A model generated the notes under the pieces. It was not told the DNA's origin and made no database searches. It saw only the letters and a program-made list of their open reading frames with translations. Shown here one piece after another: positions 41,042 to 49,731 of a DNA stretch of 64,000 nucleotides. The stretch's first letter is position 1; each line of letters begins with the position of its first letter. Source of the DNA: JAIBJN01 sp963775625 (lineage in GTDB: Bacteria > Actinomycetota > Thermoleophilia > Gaiellales > Gaiellaceae); contig CAVZJM010000002.1 in NCBI GenBank assembly GCA_963775625.1, positions 434,001 through 498,000 on the forward strand. The letters are read 5' to 3'. A program made the translations under genes and the position numbers.

Positions 41042-42052
41042 TTGAGCGACCACCACGTCGTCGACATCACCATCATCGGCGCCGGCCCCGTAGGGCTTGC
41101 GGCCGCGTACTACGCGGGACACCGCGACGCCTCCGTCAGGCTCGTCGAGAGCCTCGGCCAGCTCGGCGGCCAGGTGGCCGCCGTCTACCCGGAGAAGCAC
41201 GTCTACGACGTCGCCGGCCATCCGAAGATCCAGGGCCAGGCGCTCGTGGACCTCTGCGTCGAGCAGGGCCTCCAGTTCGGAGCCGAGGTCTTCCTGGACC
41301 AGGAGGTGAAGGACCTCCAGCGGGTCGGCGTCAACGGCGAGGAGCACCTGATCCTCACCACGCACCAGGGCGAGACGCTCCCGACCCGCATGCTCATCGT
41401 CACGGCCGGGCACGGAGCCTTCGAGCCCCGCAAGCTCGAGATCGAGGACATCGACGATTGGGAGGGTCGGGGGCTCCACTACTTCGTCAGGAGGAAGGAA
41501 GTCTTCCGAGACAAGGCCTGCGTCATCGTCGGCGGCGGGGACTCCGCGCTCGACTGGACGCTCGGGCTCCAGGACACGGCTCGCCTGCCGATCACGCTCG
41601 TCCACCGCCGCGACCGGTTCCGTGCGCTCGAGACGTCCGTCAAGGAGGCGCGCGAGCTCGAGGAGAACGGCGCCGTTCGCATCTGCATCCCTGCGGAGGT
41701 GCGGGGCGTGCGGGGCGACGGGGCAATCGAGGCGGTGACGCTCGAGGACACTGCGACCGGCGAGCTCTTCGAGGTCGAGTGCGAAGCGCTCATCACCCTG
41801 CTCGGGTTCCACTCCCATCTCGGCTCGATCGCCGACTGGGGCCTCGAGCTTCACGGCAAGCGCCAGGTGCTCGTCGACCCGTCGACAATGGAGACGACGA
41901 TCGCCGGCGTGTACGCGGCGGGCGACGTCGCCGGCTACGAGGGGAAGATCACCCTGATCTCCGTCGGCTTCGGCGAGGCGGCCGTCGCCGCGAACCAGGC
42001 CGTGGCCAAGATCCGCGGCGAGAAGGTCCAGCCGAAGTACTCGACCGACTGA
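41042..42052 (+). CDS. Type 2 ferredoxin-NADP reductase (thioredoxin-reductase-like)
   Basis: A 336-residue flavoprotein that moves electrons between NADPH and ferredoxin. It has the FAD motif ITIIGAGPVGLAAAYYAG, ESLGQLGGQVAAVYPEKHVYDVAGHP, the NADP motif CVIVGGGDSALDW, and GVYAAGDVAGYEGKITLISVGFGEAA. The CxxC of genuine thioredoxin reductases is missing, as expected for this family. TTG 41042 is the start, 9 bases after TAATCT (41027-41032). The Fe-S carrier gene just upstream fits a ferredoxin-related context. Confidence 0.9.
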   Translation: MSDHHVVDITIIGAGPVGLAAAYYAGHRDASVRLVESLGQLGGQVAAVYPEKHVYDVAGHPKIQGQALVDLCVEQGLQFGAEVFLDQEVKDLQRVGVNGEEHLILTTHQGETLPTRMLIVTAGHGAFEPRKLEIEDIDDWEGRGLHYFVRRKEVFRDKACVIVGGGDSALDWTLGLQDTARLPITLVHRRDRFRALETSVKEARELEENGAVRICIPAEVRGVRGDGAIEAVTLEDTATGELFEVECEALITLLGFHSHLGSIADWGLELHGKRQVLVDPSTMETTIAGVYAAGDVAGYEGKITLISVGFGEAAVAANQAVAKIRGEKVQPKYSTD

Positions 42053-42097
42053 GCTCCCCGCCCGATCGTCACACTTCCGGCACGGCTTCGTTTCCCA

Positions 42098-42152
42098 TGC
42101 GTGCGCAATCAGCCGTTACGCTGGAAAGCGGGTGGTGGGAGAGGGGTGCCCC
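42098..42152 (+). repeat. Conserved 55-bp repeat B, copy 2 (upstream of fumC)
   Basis: This is the same sequence as 35775-35828: GCGTGCGC, then TACGCT-GAAAGCGGGTGGTGGGA, then GGGGTGCCCC. Both copies also have TCGTCAC upstream (42066-42072 here). It ends 50 bases before the fumarase start but upstream of that gene's TAGACT hexamer, so it may not be part of its mRNA. Confidence 0.55.
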
Positions 42153-42202
42153 AAGAGACAGAGGCGGCGGCCCCGAAGCGGGTCGCGACTAGACTCAGGA
42201 GC

Positions 42203-43531
42203 GTGAGCGAGACGGTTCCCGGCGAGCTCTGGGGTGGTGAGACGAGGAAGGCCGTCGAGAACTTCCCGGTCTCCGGCGAGCCGATCCCCGTGTCCGTCGC
42301 CCGCTGGCTGGGCCGCATCAAGGCGGCCGCCGCGCGGGCCAACGCCGAGCTGGGGCTCCTCGAGCCCGAGAAGGCCGAGCGCATCGCCCGGGCGGCCGAG
42401 CGCGTCGCTGCGGGCGAGTTCGACGACCAGTTCCCCATCGACGTCTTCCAGACCGGCTCGGGCACCTCCTCGAACATGAACGCGAACGAGGTGATCGCCT
42501 CGCTTGCGGGCGACGACGTGCACGCGAACGACGACGTGAACCTCGGCCAGTCGTCCAACGACGTCTTCCCGTCGGCGGTGCACCTCGCGGCGCTCGAGCA
42601 GCTGGTGAACGACCTGATCCCGAGCCTCACGACCCTCACCGAGTCGCTCGAGCGCAAGGCGATCGAGTTCGCCGACCTCGTCAAGTCCGGTCGGACGCAC
42701 CTGATGGACGCGGTGCCGATCACGCTCGGGCAGGAGTTCGGCGGCTACGCGGCCCAGGTGCGCGAGGGCATTGCGCGCGTCGAGTCCACGCTGGCCCGGG
42801 TCAGCCAGATCCCCCTCGGCGGCACCGCGACCGGCACGGGCCTGAACACCCATTCGGAGTTCGCCGAGCGGGTCCGGGCGAAGCTCGCAACAGAGACCGG
42901 GCTCACCATCCTCCCCCCGGCCGACTCGTTCGAGGCGCAGGCCGCGCGCGACGCGCTCGTCGAGGCCTCCGGCGCGCTCAAGACGGTGGCCGTCTCGCTG
43001 ACGAAGATCGCCAACGACATACGGCTGATGGGCTCAGGCCCCCGCGCCGGCCTCGCGGAGATCGCTCTTCCGGAGCTGCAGAAGGGCAGCTCGATCATGC
43101 CCGGCAAGGTGAACCCGGTCATCCCCGAGGTCGTCACGCAGGTCGCCGCCCAGGTGATCGGCAACGACGCCGCCATAACCGTCGGCGGGCTTCAGGGCCA
43201 TTTCGAGCTGAACGTGTTCGTGCCCATGATGGCCCGCAACCTGCTCGGGTCGATCGGCCTGCTGGCAGCCGCCTCGCGGCTCTTCGCGGAAAAGTGCGTC
43301 GACGGGATCGAGCCCAACCGCGAGACGCTGGAGCGCTACGCCGAGCTGACGCTCTCGGCCGCGACGGCGCTCAACCCGCACATCGGCTACGACAAAGCTT
43401 GCGAGATCGTGAACGAGGCGGCTTCCTCCGGTCGTTCCCTCCGCGAGGTCGCCCGCGAGGCCGGGGTCGACGAGGAGACGCTCGAGAAGGCGCTCGACTA
43501 TCGCCGGATGGCACGACCGCACGGGGCCTGA
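42203..43531 (+). CDS. fumC: Class II fumarate hydratase
   Basis: Fumarase C interconverts fumarate and malate in the TCA cycle. The 442-residue protein has family blocks QTGSGTSSNMNANEVI, HANDDVNLGQSSNDVFPSA, SGRTHLMDAVPITLGQEF, GGTATGTGLN and the signature GSSIMPGKVNP. GTG 42203 is chosen: TAGACT at 42190-42195 lies 7 bases upstream, and the reading frame further upstream is unlike fumarases. Length is slightly below the usual 460 or so. Confidence 0.94.
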   Translation: MSETVPGELWGGETRKAVENFPVSGEPIPVSVARWLGRIKAAAARANAELGLLEPEKAERIARAAERVAAGEFDDQFPIDVFQTGSGTSSNMNANEVIASLAGDDVHANDDVNLGQSSNDVFPSAVHLAALEQLVNDLIPSLTTLTESLERKAIEFADLVKSGRTHLMDAVPITLGQEFGGYAAQVREGIARVESTLARVSQIPLGGTATGTGLNTHSEFAERVRAKLATETGLTILPPADSFEAQAARDALVEASGALKTVAVSLTKIANDIRLMGSGPRAGLAEIALPELQKGSSIMPGKVNPVIPEVVTQVAAQVIGNDAAITVGGLQGHFELNVFVPMMARNLLGSIGLLAAASRLFAEKCVDGIEPNRETLERYAELTLSAATALNPHIGYDKACEIVNEAASSGRSLREVAREAGVDEETLEKALDYRRMARPHGA

Positions 43532-43683
43532 GCGGGCTCTTGACGCCCGCGTCTTCGTGTCATTGACTTCCGAGTCCCATCGCGTTGCCGGGACGCCGCG
43601 AGGGGAGAACTCCCGAGCCGGTGTGCCACGAGCTCGCCCGTCGCGACCTCTCGGTCGACCGTTGGGGGGAGAGCCGCGCGAGA

Positions 43684-43705
43684 GGAGCCGCCCGCTGGCG
43701 GCTCC
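43684..43705 (+). terminator. Strong hairpin downstream of fumC
   Basis: A perfect 9-bp stem GGAGCCGCC/GGCGGCTCC with a CGCT loop, 150 bases after the fumarase stop and 52 bases before the next plus-strand gene. No T-run follows. The rest of the 225-base gap holds smaller inverted repeats (such as GGGAG-AA-CTCCC) and no gene. Confidence 0.45.
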
Positions 43706-43756
43706 CTCCGTGTCCGAGCGGTCAAGGCTCGCCGGCGCCGCGCCGATTCCCTCGAG

Positions 43757-44284
43757 GTGCCCGCCGGCATCAACCTTCCCAAGGCGGCGATCGCCCTTGC
43801 GGCGGCTGGGTCAGGCCTCGTTGGCCTCGGCTTCGGGTTCCTGGTGCTGGCGTTCGCTCTCTCCGGGAGCCCCGATTTCAGCTTCGAGGTCGAGCAGCTC
43901 GCTTGGGTCTTGCCACCGATCGTGCTCGCGGGTCTCTGTGTTTGGCTCCTACGCAGGCATGCCCGGGCGATCGGCCAGGCCGGCCGCGACGTGCGCTCGT
44001 CCTTGACTGCGCTGGTCTGGCTCGGGAACTTCGGGCTCTCCCTGGCTCTCGCCCTCTACTTCCTGGCCGATGCGCCGACGGGGACGCAGTACGGAAACGT
44101 GCTTGTCGGGCCAGGTGTCCTGTGGACGCTGACCGCTGCGGCGCTTGTGGCTGCCTTCGGGTGCGCCTGGGCAATCGCCCGCTCGCTTCGGGGGCTCGTC
44201 GCGCTCTCGGTGACCGCGGTGCTCGCCGTGGCCCTCGAGGTCTCGGAGGCGCTGGACGTGTGGCTAGGTGTGAAGGGCCTCTAG
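43757..44284 (+). CDS. Hypothetical membrane protein
   Basis: A 175-residue protein with five predicted helices: about 8-36 (AIALAAAGSGLVGLGFGFLVLAFAL), 48-66, 84-102, 117-139 and 145-160. No family was recognised. GTG 43757 is the start. The last bases overlap the lipA stop on the other strand. It is not part of the lipoate or fumarase operons by strand or spacing. Confidence 0.5.
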   Translation: MPAGINLPKAAIALAAAGSGLVGLGFGFLVLAFALSGSPDFSFEVEQLAWVLPPIVLAGLCVWLLRRHARAIGQAGRDVRSSLTALVWLGNFGLSLALALYFLADAPTGTQYGNVLVGPGVLWTLTAAALVAAFGCAWAIARSLRGLVALSVTAVLAVALEVSEALDVWLGVKGL

Positions 44285-45201
44285 TAGGCGACCGCGCCCC
44301 GGCCGGTCTCGGCGGCGTGGCGCTGCTCGTCGGCGCGATAGGAGGAGCGGACGAGCGGGCCGGAGAAGACCGACCCGAACCCGAGCGCCTCGCCCTGCTC
44401 CCGGAACCAGCGGAACTCGTCGGGGTGTACCCAGCGGTCGATTGCCGCGTGGCGCGAGGAGGGCTGGAGGTACTGGCCGATGGTGACCACGTCGACGCCG
44501 TGCTCGCGCAGGTCGCGCATCGTTTCGACCACCTCGTGGTTGGTCTCTCCCAGCCCGACGATGATCCCGGACTTCGTCAGCACCGGGTAGCCCGCGACCT
44601 CCTTCGCCCGCTGCAGGAGCCAGAGCGCCTTGTCGTAGGAGGCCTTGGCGCCGCGCATCCTGCGATGCAGCCGGCGCACGGTCTCGATGTTGTGGTTGAA
44701 GACCTCGGGCCGCGCGGCGAGCACCGTCGCGAGCGCCTCCTCCTCGACCCCGAGGAAGTCCGGCGTCAGCACCTCGACGGAGGCGTCGGGCAGCTTCTTC
44801 TTGAGGGCGCGGATCGTGGCCGCGTAGTGCCCTGCCCCCCGGTCCGGCACGTCGTCGCGGTCGACCGAGGTGACGACGACGTGCTTGAGGCCCATCTGCG
44901 CCGCCGCCTGGGCGAGCCGGAGCGGCTCCAGCGGGTCGGGCGGCGACTCGGGCTTGCCCGAGTGGACGTAGCAGTAGCGGCAGGCGCGGGTGCACGTGTC
45001 GCCGAGGATCTGGAACGTCGCCGTGCCGCGGCCCCAGCACTCGGCGATGTTCGGGCAGCGCGCCTCCTCGCAGATCGTGTTCAGGCGCTGGCCGTGCAGG
45101 AGCTCGCGCACCTCGAAGTAGCGCGAGTCGGCGCTCGGCGCGCGCACTTTCATCCACTCGGGGCGCCGCGGGCGCTCAGCTACCGGCAGCGACCTGTTCA
45201 A
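44281..45201 (-). CDS. lipA: Lipoyl synthase
   Basis: A radical-SAM enzyme that inserts two sulfur atoms into octanoyl-protein to give lipoyl groups. The auxiliary cluster motif is CEEARCPNIAEC, the radical-SAM motif is CTRACRYC, and the conserved C-terminal RSSYRA is present. I chose TTG 45201, so that the conserved RRPEWMKVRAP N-terminal motif is included; ATG 45153 would cut it. The start overlaps the lipB 3' end by 26 bases, so the two are coupled. Substrates include the E2 protein encoded just upstream. Confidence 0.92.
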   Translation of the reverse strand: MNRSLPVAERPRRPEWMKVRAPSADSRYFEVRELLHGQRLNTICEEARCPNIAECWGRGTATFQILGDTCTRACRYCYVHSGKPESPPDPLEPLRLAQAAAQMGLKHVVVTSVDRDDVPDRGAGHYAATIRALKKKLPDASVEVLTPDFLGVEEEALATVLAARPEVFNHNIETVRRLHRRMRGAKASYDKALWLLQRAKEVAGYPVLTKSGIIVGLGETNHEVVETMRDLREHGVDVVTIGQYLQPSSRHAAIDRWVHPDEFRWFREQGEALGFGSVFSGPLVRSSYRADEQRHAAETGRGAVAY

Positions 45202-45952
45202 CTCCGACTGCCTCTCCGGATCGGGTGGCCGAGCGCATGGGCTTCGCCGAGATCTTCTCGTGCACGGGCTGCGGCCAGAGCCCGGCGCCCTCCTCCGCGG
45301 GGAGCTCCTCCAGGGCCAGGCCGAAGACCTCCTCGAGGGCCGCCGCGGCGTGAGGGCGCACGTCGTCGACGGCGATCGGCCGCTCGAGCTCGCTCGCCAT
45401 CGTGGTGAACGCGGCATCCTCGAGCCCGCAGGCCGTGATCCACTCGGAGAACGGCGCGGGGTCGAGATCGACGTTGAGCGCATAGCCGTGCGTCGTCACC
45501 CAGCGCGCGATGTGCACGCCGATCGAGCAGAGCTTCCGCGGCGGAGGCTGGAGCCAGACGCCGGTGAGGCCTTCGATCCGCGTCGCCTCGAGCTCGAAGG
45601 CGCCGGCGGTGGCGATGACCGCCTCCTCCAGGTCGCGGACGTAGCGCTTCACATCGCGGCCGTGGCGGTTGAGGTCGAGGATGGGGTAGCAGACGAGCTG
45701 GCCCGGCCCGTGGAAGGTGGACTTGCCGCCGCGGTCCGTCTCCACCACCTCGACGTCGGCGTCGTCGGGGAGGTGCAGCTCGGCGCTTCCGTCGGTGCGA
45801 CGCCCGAGCGTGATCACCGGCGGGTGCTCCAGCAGCACGACCGTGTCCGGGATCGCGCCCTGCGAGACGGCTGCCGCGAGGGCCCGCTGCAGCTCCCACG
45901 CCTCCACGTACGGCGTCGGGCCGAGGTTGAGGAGGTACGCGCCGCGCTTCAT
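45176..45952 (-). CDS. lipB: Octanoyltransferase
   Basis: LipB moves octanoyl from acyl carrier protein to lipoyl domains. The 258-residue protein shows GGKSTFHGPGQLVCYPILDL, the catalytic Lys in RKLCSIGVHIARWVTTHGYALNV and the catalytic Cys in WITACGLED. The C-terminal 40 residues are poorly conserved. ATG 45952 has TACGCT (45959-45964) 6 bases upstream; the in-frame GTG 45958 would lie within the spacer and is rejected. It lies between the E2 gene and lipA. Confidence 0.92.
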   Translation of the reverse strand: MKRGAYLLNLGPTPYVEAWELQRALAAAVSQGAIPDTVVLLEHPPVITLGRRTDGSAELHLPDDADVEVVETDRGGKSTFHGPGQLVCYPILDLNRHGRDVKRYVRDLEEAVIATAGAFELEATRIEGLTGVWLQPPPRKLCSIGVHIARWVTTHGYALNVDLDPAPFSEWITACGLEDAAFTTMASELERPIAVDDVRPHAAAALEEVFGLALEELPAEEGAGLWPQPVHEKISAKPMRSATRSGEAVGVEQVAAGS

Positions 45953-45958
45953 GCCCAC

Positions 45959-45964
45959 AGCGTA
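45959..45964 (-). promoter_or_regulatory. -10 hexamer TACGCT, leaderless start at 45952
   Basis: The minus-strand TACGCT is 6 bases before the lipB ATG. It overlaps the short gap after the E2 gene stop (45976), so lipB-lipA can be transcribed separately from the dehydrogenase genes. Confidence 0.5.
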
Positions 45965-45975
45965 GTCGCGGCGCG

Positions 45976-47349
45976 CTAGTAGTCCGCCTCGCCCCAGGTC
46001 TGGAGCCGCTCGCGCAGGTCGCGGAGGAAGCGGCCGGCGAGGGCGCCGTCGACGAGGCGATGGTCGTACGTGAGCGTCAGGTTCATGATCGAGCGGATCG
46101 CGATCACGTCCTCGCCCATCTCGTCCTGCACCACCCAGGGCCGCTTGACGACCGCGTAGGTGCCGAGGATGCCGGCCTGCGGCTGGCTGATCACCGGCGT
46201 GCCGTGGAAGGTGCCGTAGCCGCCGGGGTTGGTGATCGTGAAGGTGCCGCCCTGCACGTCCTCGGGGAGCAGCTTCTTCTCCCGCGCGCGGGCCGCGATG
46301 TCGGCGATCGCCTTGGCCATGCCGAGCAGGTTCAGGGTCTCGGCGCTTCGGACCACCGGCACGATCAGGCCCTTCCCGTCCGCGAGCTCGACCGCGAAGC
46401 CGAGGTTGACGTAGCTCCTCGTCACGATCCCCTCGCCGCGCAGCTCACCGTTCAGCCAGGGGTAGTCCTTCAGCGTCTCGACGGCGGCGCGCGCGACGAA
46501 CGTGAGGTAGGTCGGGTTGACGCCGTAGGCCTCCTGGAACTCCTTCTTCAGCTTCTGCCGGATTGCGGCCACCTTGGACATGTCGACCTCGATCGCGCTC
46601 GTCACGTGCGCCGAGGTGTCGAGTGAACGGCGCATATGCTCGGCGATGCCGCGACGCATGGCCGACATGGGCTCGACCGACTCGCCCTCCTGCGCGGCCG
46701 GGCCGGGCGTCGGAGCCGACGCGGGGACGGGCGCCGGAGCCTCGGGCGCTGCCGCCGGTGGCGGTGCCTCGGCCGGAGGCGCCTCGGAGGGCGCGGCCGC
46801 TCCGCCCGCTTCGATGAACCCGAGGATGTCCTTCTTGGTGACCCGCCCGCCGCGCCCGGTCCCCGGGACCTGCGAGACGTCGACGTCGTGCTCGGCGGCG
46901 ATACGGGCGACGACGGGCGAGACGAAGCGCGCGCCGTTCTCCTGGCCTTCGGGGGCGGGCGGGGCAGCCGGGGCCTCGGCGACCGGCTCGGCCTGGGCAA
47001 CCGGCTCGGCCTCGGCGACCGGCGCGGGCTCGTTGTCGATGTCCGGTGCCTCCGGGGGCGCCTCGTCCGCCGGAGCGGCCGGCGCCGGCGCCGCTGCGCC
47101 CTCGGGCGCGATCATCGCGAGCTTCGTTCCCACCTCGACGGTCTCGCCCTCCTGGACGAGGATCTGCTGCACGATTCCGGTGGCGGGGCTGGGAACCTCG
47201 GTGTCGACCTTGTCCGTGGAGATCTCGAGCAGCGTTTCGTCCGCCTCGATCGCCTCGCCCTCGGACTTGAGCCACTTCGTGATCGTGCCCTCCGAGACGG
47301 AGACGCCCATCTGGGGCATGACGACGTCGACGAGGGTTCCCGTGGCCAT
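45976..47349 (-). CDS. 2-oxoacid dehydrogenase E2 (dihydrolipoyl acyltransferase)
   Basis: The core subunit of a pyruvate or branched-chain 2-oxoacid dehydrogenase. In its 457 residues a single lipoyl domain (1-80; lipoylated Lys in EISTDKVDTEV) is followed by an Ala/Pro/Glu-rich flexible linker. The peripheral-subunit-binding domain is SPVVARIAAEHDVDVSQVPGTGRGGRVTKKDI. A second linker leads to the catalytic domain with the HxxxDG site (TYDHRLVDGALAGRF). ATG 47349 overlaps the E1-beta stop. Pyruvate versus branched-chain specificity cannot be read from sequence. No E3 gene is adjacent; the Lpd-like protein at 24.7 kb lacks the catalytic His. Confidence 0.92.
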   Translation of the reverse strand: MATGTLVDVVMPQMGVSVSEGTITKWLKSEGEAIEADETLLEISTDKVDTEVPSPATGIVQQILVQEGETVEVGTKLAMIAPEGAAAPAPAAPADEAPPEAPDIDNEPAPVAEAEPVAQAEPVAEAPAAPPAPEGQENGARFVSPVVARIAAEHDVDVSQVPGTGRGGRVTKKDILGFIEAGGAAAPSEAPPAEAPPPAAAPEAPAPVPASAPTPGPAAQEGESVEPMSAMRRGIAEHMRRSLDTSAHVTSAIEVDMSKVAAIRQKLKKEFQEAYGVNPTYLTFVARAAVETLKDYPWLNGELRGEGIVTRSYVNLGFAVELADGKGLIVPVVRSAETLNLLGMAKAIADIAARAREKKLLPEDVQGGTFTITNPGGYGTFHGTPVISQPQAGILGTYAVVKRPWVVQDEMGEDVIAIRSIMNLTLTYDHRLVDGALAGRFLRDLRERLQTWGEADY

Positions 47350-48326
47350 CAGTACGCGGCCACCTCGCGAAGCCCCGCGACGACGTCGTCGACCTGGGGC
47401 AGGAACGCCTTCTCGAGGGTCGGTGCGAAGGGCACCGGCGTGTCCGGCGCGGTGATGCGCCTGACCGGGGCGTCGAGCTGCTCGAACGCCTCCTCGGCGA
47501 TCGTCGCGACGATCTCGCCGCCGAAGCCGCCGGTGTGGGTGTCCTCGTGCAGGACGATCACCTTGGAGGTCTTCTCCACGGAGGCGAGCACCGCCTTCTT
47601 GTCCCAGGGCATGATCGAGCGGAGGTCGATGATCTCGGTGGAGATCCCGTCCTCCTCGGCGACCTTCTCCGCGGCCTCCGCTGCCGTGTAGACCATCGCG
47701 CCCCAGGTGACCAGGGTGATGTCGTCACCCTCGCGGTGGAGGCGGGCCTCGCCGAACGGGATCGTGTAGCGCTCGTCGGGCACGTCCGCCTTGATGCGGC
47801 GGTAGAGGTGCTTGTGCTCGAAGTAGAGAACGGGGTTCGGATCCTCGATCGCTGTGACGATCAGCCCCTTGGCGTCCTCGGGCGTCGCCGGGCAGACGAC
47901 CTTCAGGCCCGGGATGTGCGCGAAGCTCGACTCCGGGTTCTGGGAGTGGAACGGCCCTCCCGAGAAGCCGCCGCCCGAGGGGCAGCGGACGACGATCGGG
48001 ACCGGCGTCCCCGCGCGGTAGCGCTGCTTGGCCGCCACCGTCACCAGGTGGTCCCAGGCGCACGAGACGAAGTCGGCGAACTGCATCTCGGCGACCGGGC
48101 GCATGCCCATCATGGCGGCGCCGGTGCAGCCGCCGACGATGGCCGTCTCGGCGAGCGGCGCGTCGATCACGCGCCAGGGCCCGAACTCCTCCTGGAAGCC
48201 CTGGGTGACCTTGAAGGCGCCGCCGTAGACGCCGACGTCCTCGCCGATTACGAAGACGCGCTTGTCGCGGCGCATCTCCTGGCGAAGCCCGTCGGAGATC
48301 GCCTGCAGATAGGTCTTCTCGGCCAT
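47349..48326 (-). CDS. 2-oxoacid dehydrogenase E1 component, beta subunit
   Basis: A 325-residue transketolase-fold beta subunit. Conserved features are the Glu-containing VFVIGEDVGVYGGAFKVT, DAPLAETAIVGGCTGAAMMGMRPVAEMQFADF, HSQNPESSFAHIPGLKVVCPATPEDAKGL and the C-terminal domain ITLVTWGAMVYTA. Together with the alpha subunit it decarboxylates a 2-oxoacid with thiamine diphosphate. ATG 48326; 13 bases separate it from the alpha gene. Confidence 0.93.
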   Translation of the reverse strand: MAEKTYLQAISDGLRQEMRRDKRVFVIGEDVGVYGGAFKVTQGFQEEFGPWRVIDAPLAETAIVGGCTGAAMMGMRPVAEMQFADFVSCAWDHLVTVAAKQRYRAGTPVPIVVRCPSGGGFSGGPFHSQNPESSFAHIPGLKVVCPATPEDAKGLIVTAIEDPNPVLYFEHKHLYRRIKADVPDERYTIPFGEARLHREGDDITLVTWGAMVYTAAEAAEKVAEEDGISTEIIDLRSIMPWDKKAVLASVEKTSKVIVLHEDTHTGGFGGEIVATIAEEAFEQLDAPVRRITAPDTPVPFAPTLEKAFLPQVDDVVAGLREVAAY

Positions 48327-48339
48327 CAGCGAGCCACTG

Positions 48340-49386
48340 TTATTTGTGGTGGGGCGTTTCGAGGTCCTCCGGCATCGCGAACACGCCGTCGAGGAGCGTC
48401 GAGGGGTCCGGGACGGGGCTCTCGTCGGCGCGCTTGACCGCGTCGTTCAGGAGCTTCTTGACCTCGCCGCGGATCTCGTCCTCCTGCTCGTCCGTGAACT
48501 CGGCGTTCTCGCGCAGCCAGGTGCGGAAGCGCTCGAGCGGGTCGCGCTTCGCCCACTCCTCGAACATCTCCTTGGGGACGTAGAACGCGTCGTCGTGCAC
48601 GGCGTGGCCCTCCATCCGGAGGGTCAGGCACTCGATCAGCGTCGGCCCGCCCCCTTCGCGCGCCTTCTCGATGGCGAGCTTGGCCTCGCGGTACACGGCG
48701 AGCACGTCGGTGCCGTCCACGACCACCCCGTCGAACCCGTACGCCTTCCCGCGGTCGGCGATGTGCTCGACCGCGTACTCGAGGTGCGTCGGGGTCGAGT
48801 AGGCCCACTGGTTGTTGTCGCAGATGAAGACCACCGGGAGTCGGCGGACGCCGGCGAAGTTCATGGCCTCGTGCGTGTCGCCGCGCGCGGCGGCGCCCTC
48901 GCCGAACCACCCGAGCGCGACGCGCCGCTCCTCTCGGATCCGGAAGGCGAGCCCGCAGCCGACTGCGACCGGCAGCATCGCCGGCAGGTGGCTGACCATG
49001 GCGATCAGACCGAGGCGGTCGTCGGCCATGTGGACGTTGCCGTCCTTGCCCTGCGTCGGTCCGTCCATGCGGCCCATGAACTGGGCGAAGAGCCGCCAGG
49101 GCTCGACGCCGCGCACCACGTGGACGCCCATGTCCCGGTGCAGCGGCGTGCCCACGTCCTCGGGGCCCATGGCGGTGGCGATCCCGACCGCCGCCGCCTC
49201 GTTTCCGCGGCCCGTGTAGAAGCTTCCGGGGATCTTCCCCTGCTTGTAGAGGATGTGGCCGCGCTCCTCGATGCCCCTCGTGGTGAGGAGATGCCGGTAG
49301 ATGTCGAGGAGGTCCTCGCGGTCGAGGCCGAACTCTCTGACCTCTGTGAGCGAGGAGACCGGTTCTGCTTCCCTGGCGATCGCCAT
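48340..49386 (-). CDS. 2-oxoacid dehydrogenase E1 component, alpha subunit
   Basis: A 348-residue thiamine-diphosphate-binding subunit. The cofactor motif (usual GDG...NN) appears as GWFGEGAAARGDTHEAMNFAGVRRLPVVFICDNNQWAYSTP. Phosphorylation-loop-like TLRMEGHAVHDDAFYVP follows. ATG 49386 (MAIAREAEP) is preferred; ATG 49419 also opens the frame but directly faces the divergent zinc-ribbon gene start. It is the first gene of the run E1-alpha, E1-beta, E2, lipB, lipA. Confidence 0.92.
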   Translation of the reverse strand: MAIAREAEPVSSLTEVREFGLDREDLLDIYRHLLTTRGIEERGHILYKQGKIPGSFYTGRGNEAAAVGIATAMGPEDVGTPLHRDMGVHVVRGVEPWRLFAQFMGRMDGPTQGKDGNVHMADDRLGLIAMVSHLPAMLPVAVGCGLAFRIREERRVALGWFGEGAAARGDTHEAMNFAGVRRLPVVFICDNNQWAYSTPTHLEYAVEHIADRGKAYGFDGVVVDGTDVLAVYREAKLAIEKAREGGGPTLIECLTLRMEGHAVHDDAFYVPKEMFEEWAKRDPLERFRTWLRENAEFTDEQEDEIRGEVKKLLNDAVKRADESPVPDPSTLLDGVFAMPEDLETPHHK

Positions 49387-49407
49387 CCGCGGTCGAACTG
49401 TAGCGTC

Positions 49408-49413
49408 TAGGGT
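49408..49413 (+). promoter_or_regulatory. -10 hexamer TAGGGT, leaderless start at 49420
   Basis: TAGGGT ends 6 bases before GTG 49420. On the other strand a TACAGT hexamer (complement of 49397-49402) lies 10 bases before the E1-alpha ATG 49386. Confidence 0.45.
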
Positions 49414-49419
49414 GGGCAT

Positions 49420-49731
49420 GTGGGCAGCGCTTCCGACTGGCTCAGGGAGGAGCGGCGGCGGACGCTCGGCGACTGGGCCGCGTTCTGCCTCGGCTGCGGA
49501 CACGTCCAGCGCTACTTCGCCGAGGACGAGGCGAAGCTGCCTCGCGCGTGCCCCACCTGCGGCGGGGAGCTCCGCGTTCGTTGCCCGGCCTGCCACGCAG
49601 GGATCGCCTCGGCCTTCGCGGTCGCCTGCGACGAGTGCGGGGCCGAGCTGCGCCCGCTCGAGCTCTTCGGCGGCCCCATCCGGCGGCCGCCCCGGGCTAC
49701 GCCTGGATCTCGGAGAAGTGGATCACCGTGA
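49420..49731 (+). CDS. Zinc-ribbon protein
   Basis: A 103-residue protein with four CxxC knuckles (CLGCGHV, CPTCGGEL, CPACHAGI, CDECGAEL), likely forming two zinc ribbons. No other domain and no membrane helix. Function is unknown. GTG 49420 has TAGGGT 6 bases upstream. Its last 35 bases overlap the 3' end of the convergent ASCH gene. Confidence 0.6.
   Translation: MGSASDWLREERRRTLGDWAAFCLGCGHVQRYFAEDEAKLPRACPTCGGELRVRCPACHAGIASAFAVACDECGAELRPLELFGGPIRRPPRATPGSRRSGSP

Noticed and set aside
42143..42152. GGGGTGCCCC before fumC as part of a TPP riboswitch
   Set aside because: The other invariant TPP parts (CUGAGA and the CUGAUC-GGAUAAUGCC region) are absent, and the segment lies upstream of the likely -10.
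43709..43733. A tRNA-Ser/Leu-like D-arm (GTGTCCGAGCGGTCAAGG)
   Set aside because: No acceptor stem, anticodon arm or T-arm can be built around it.
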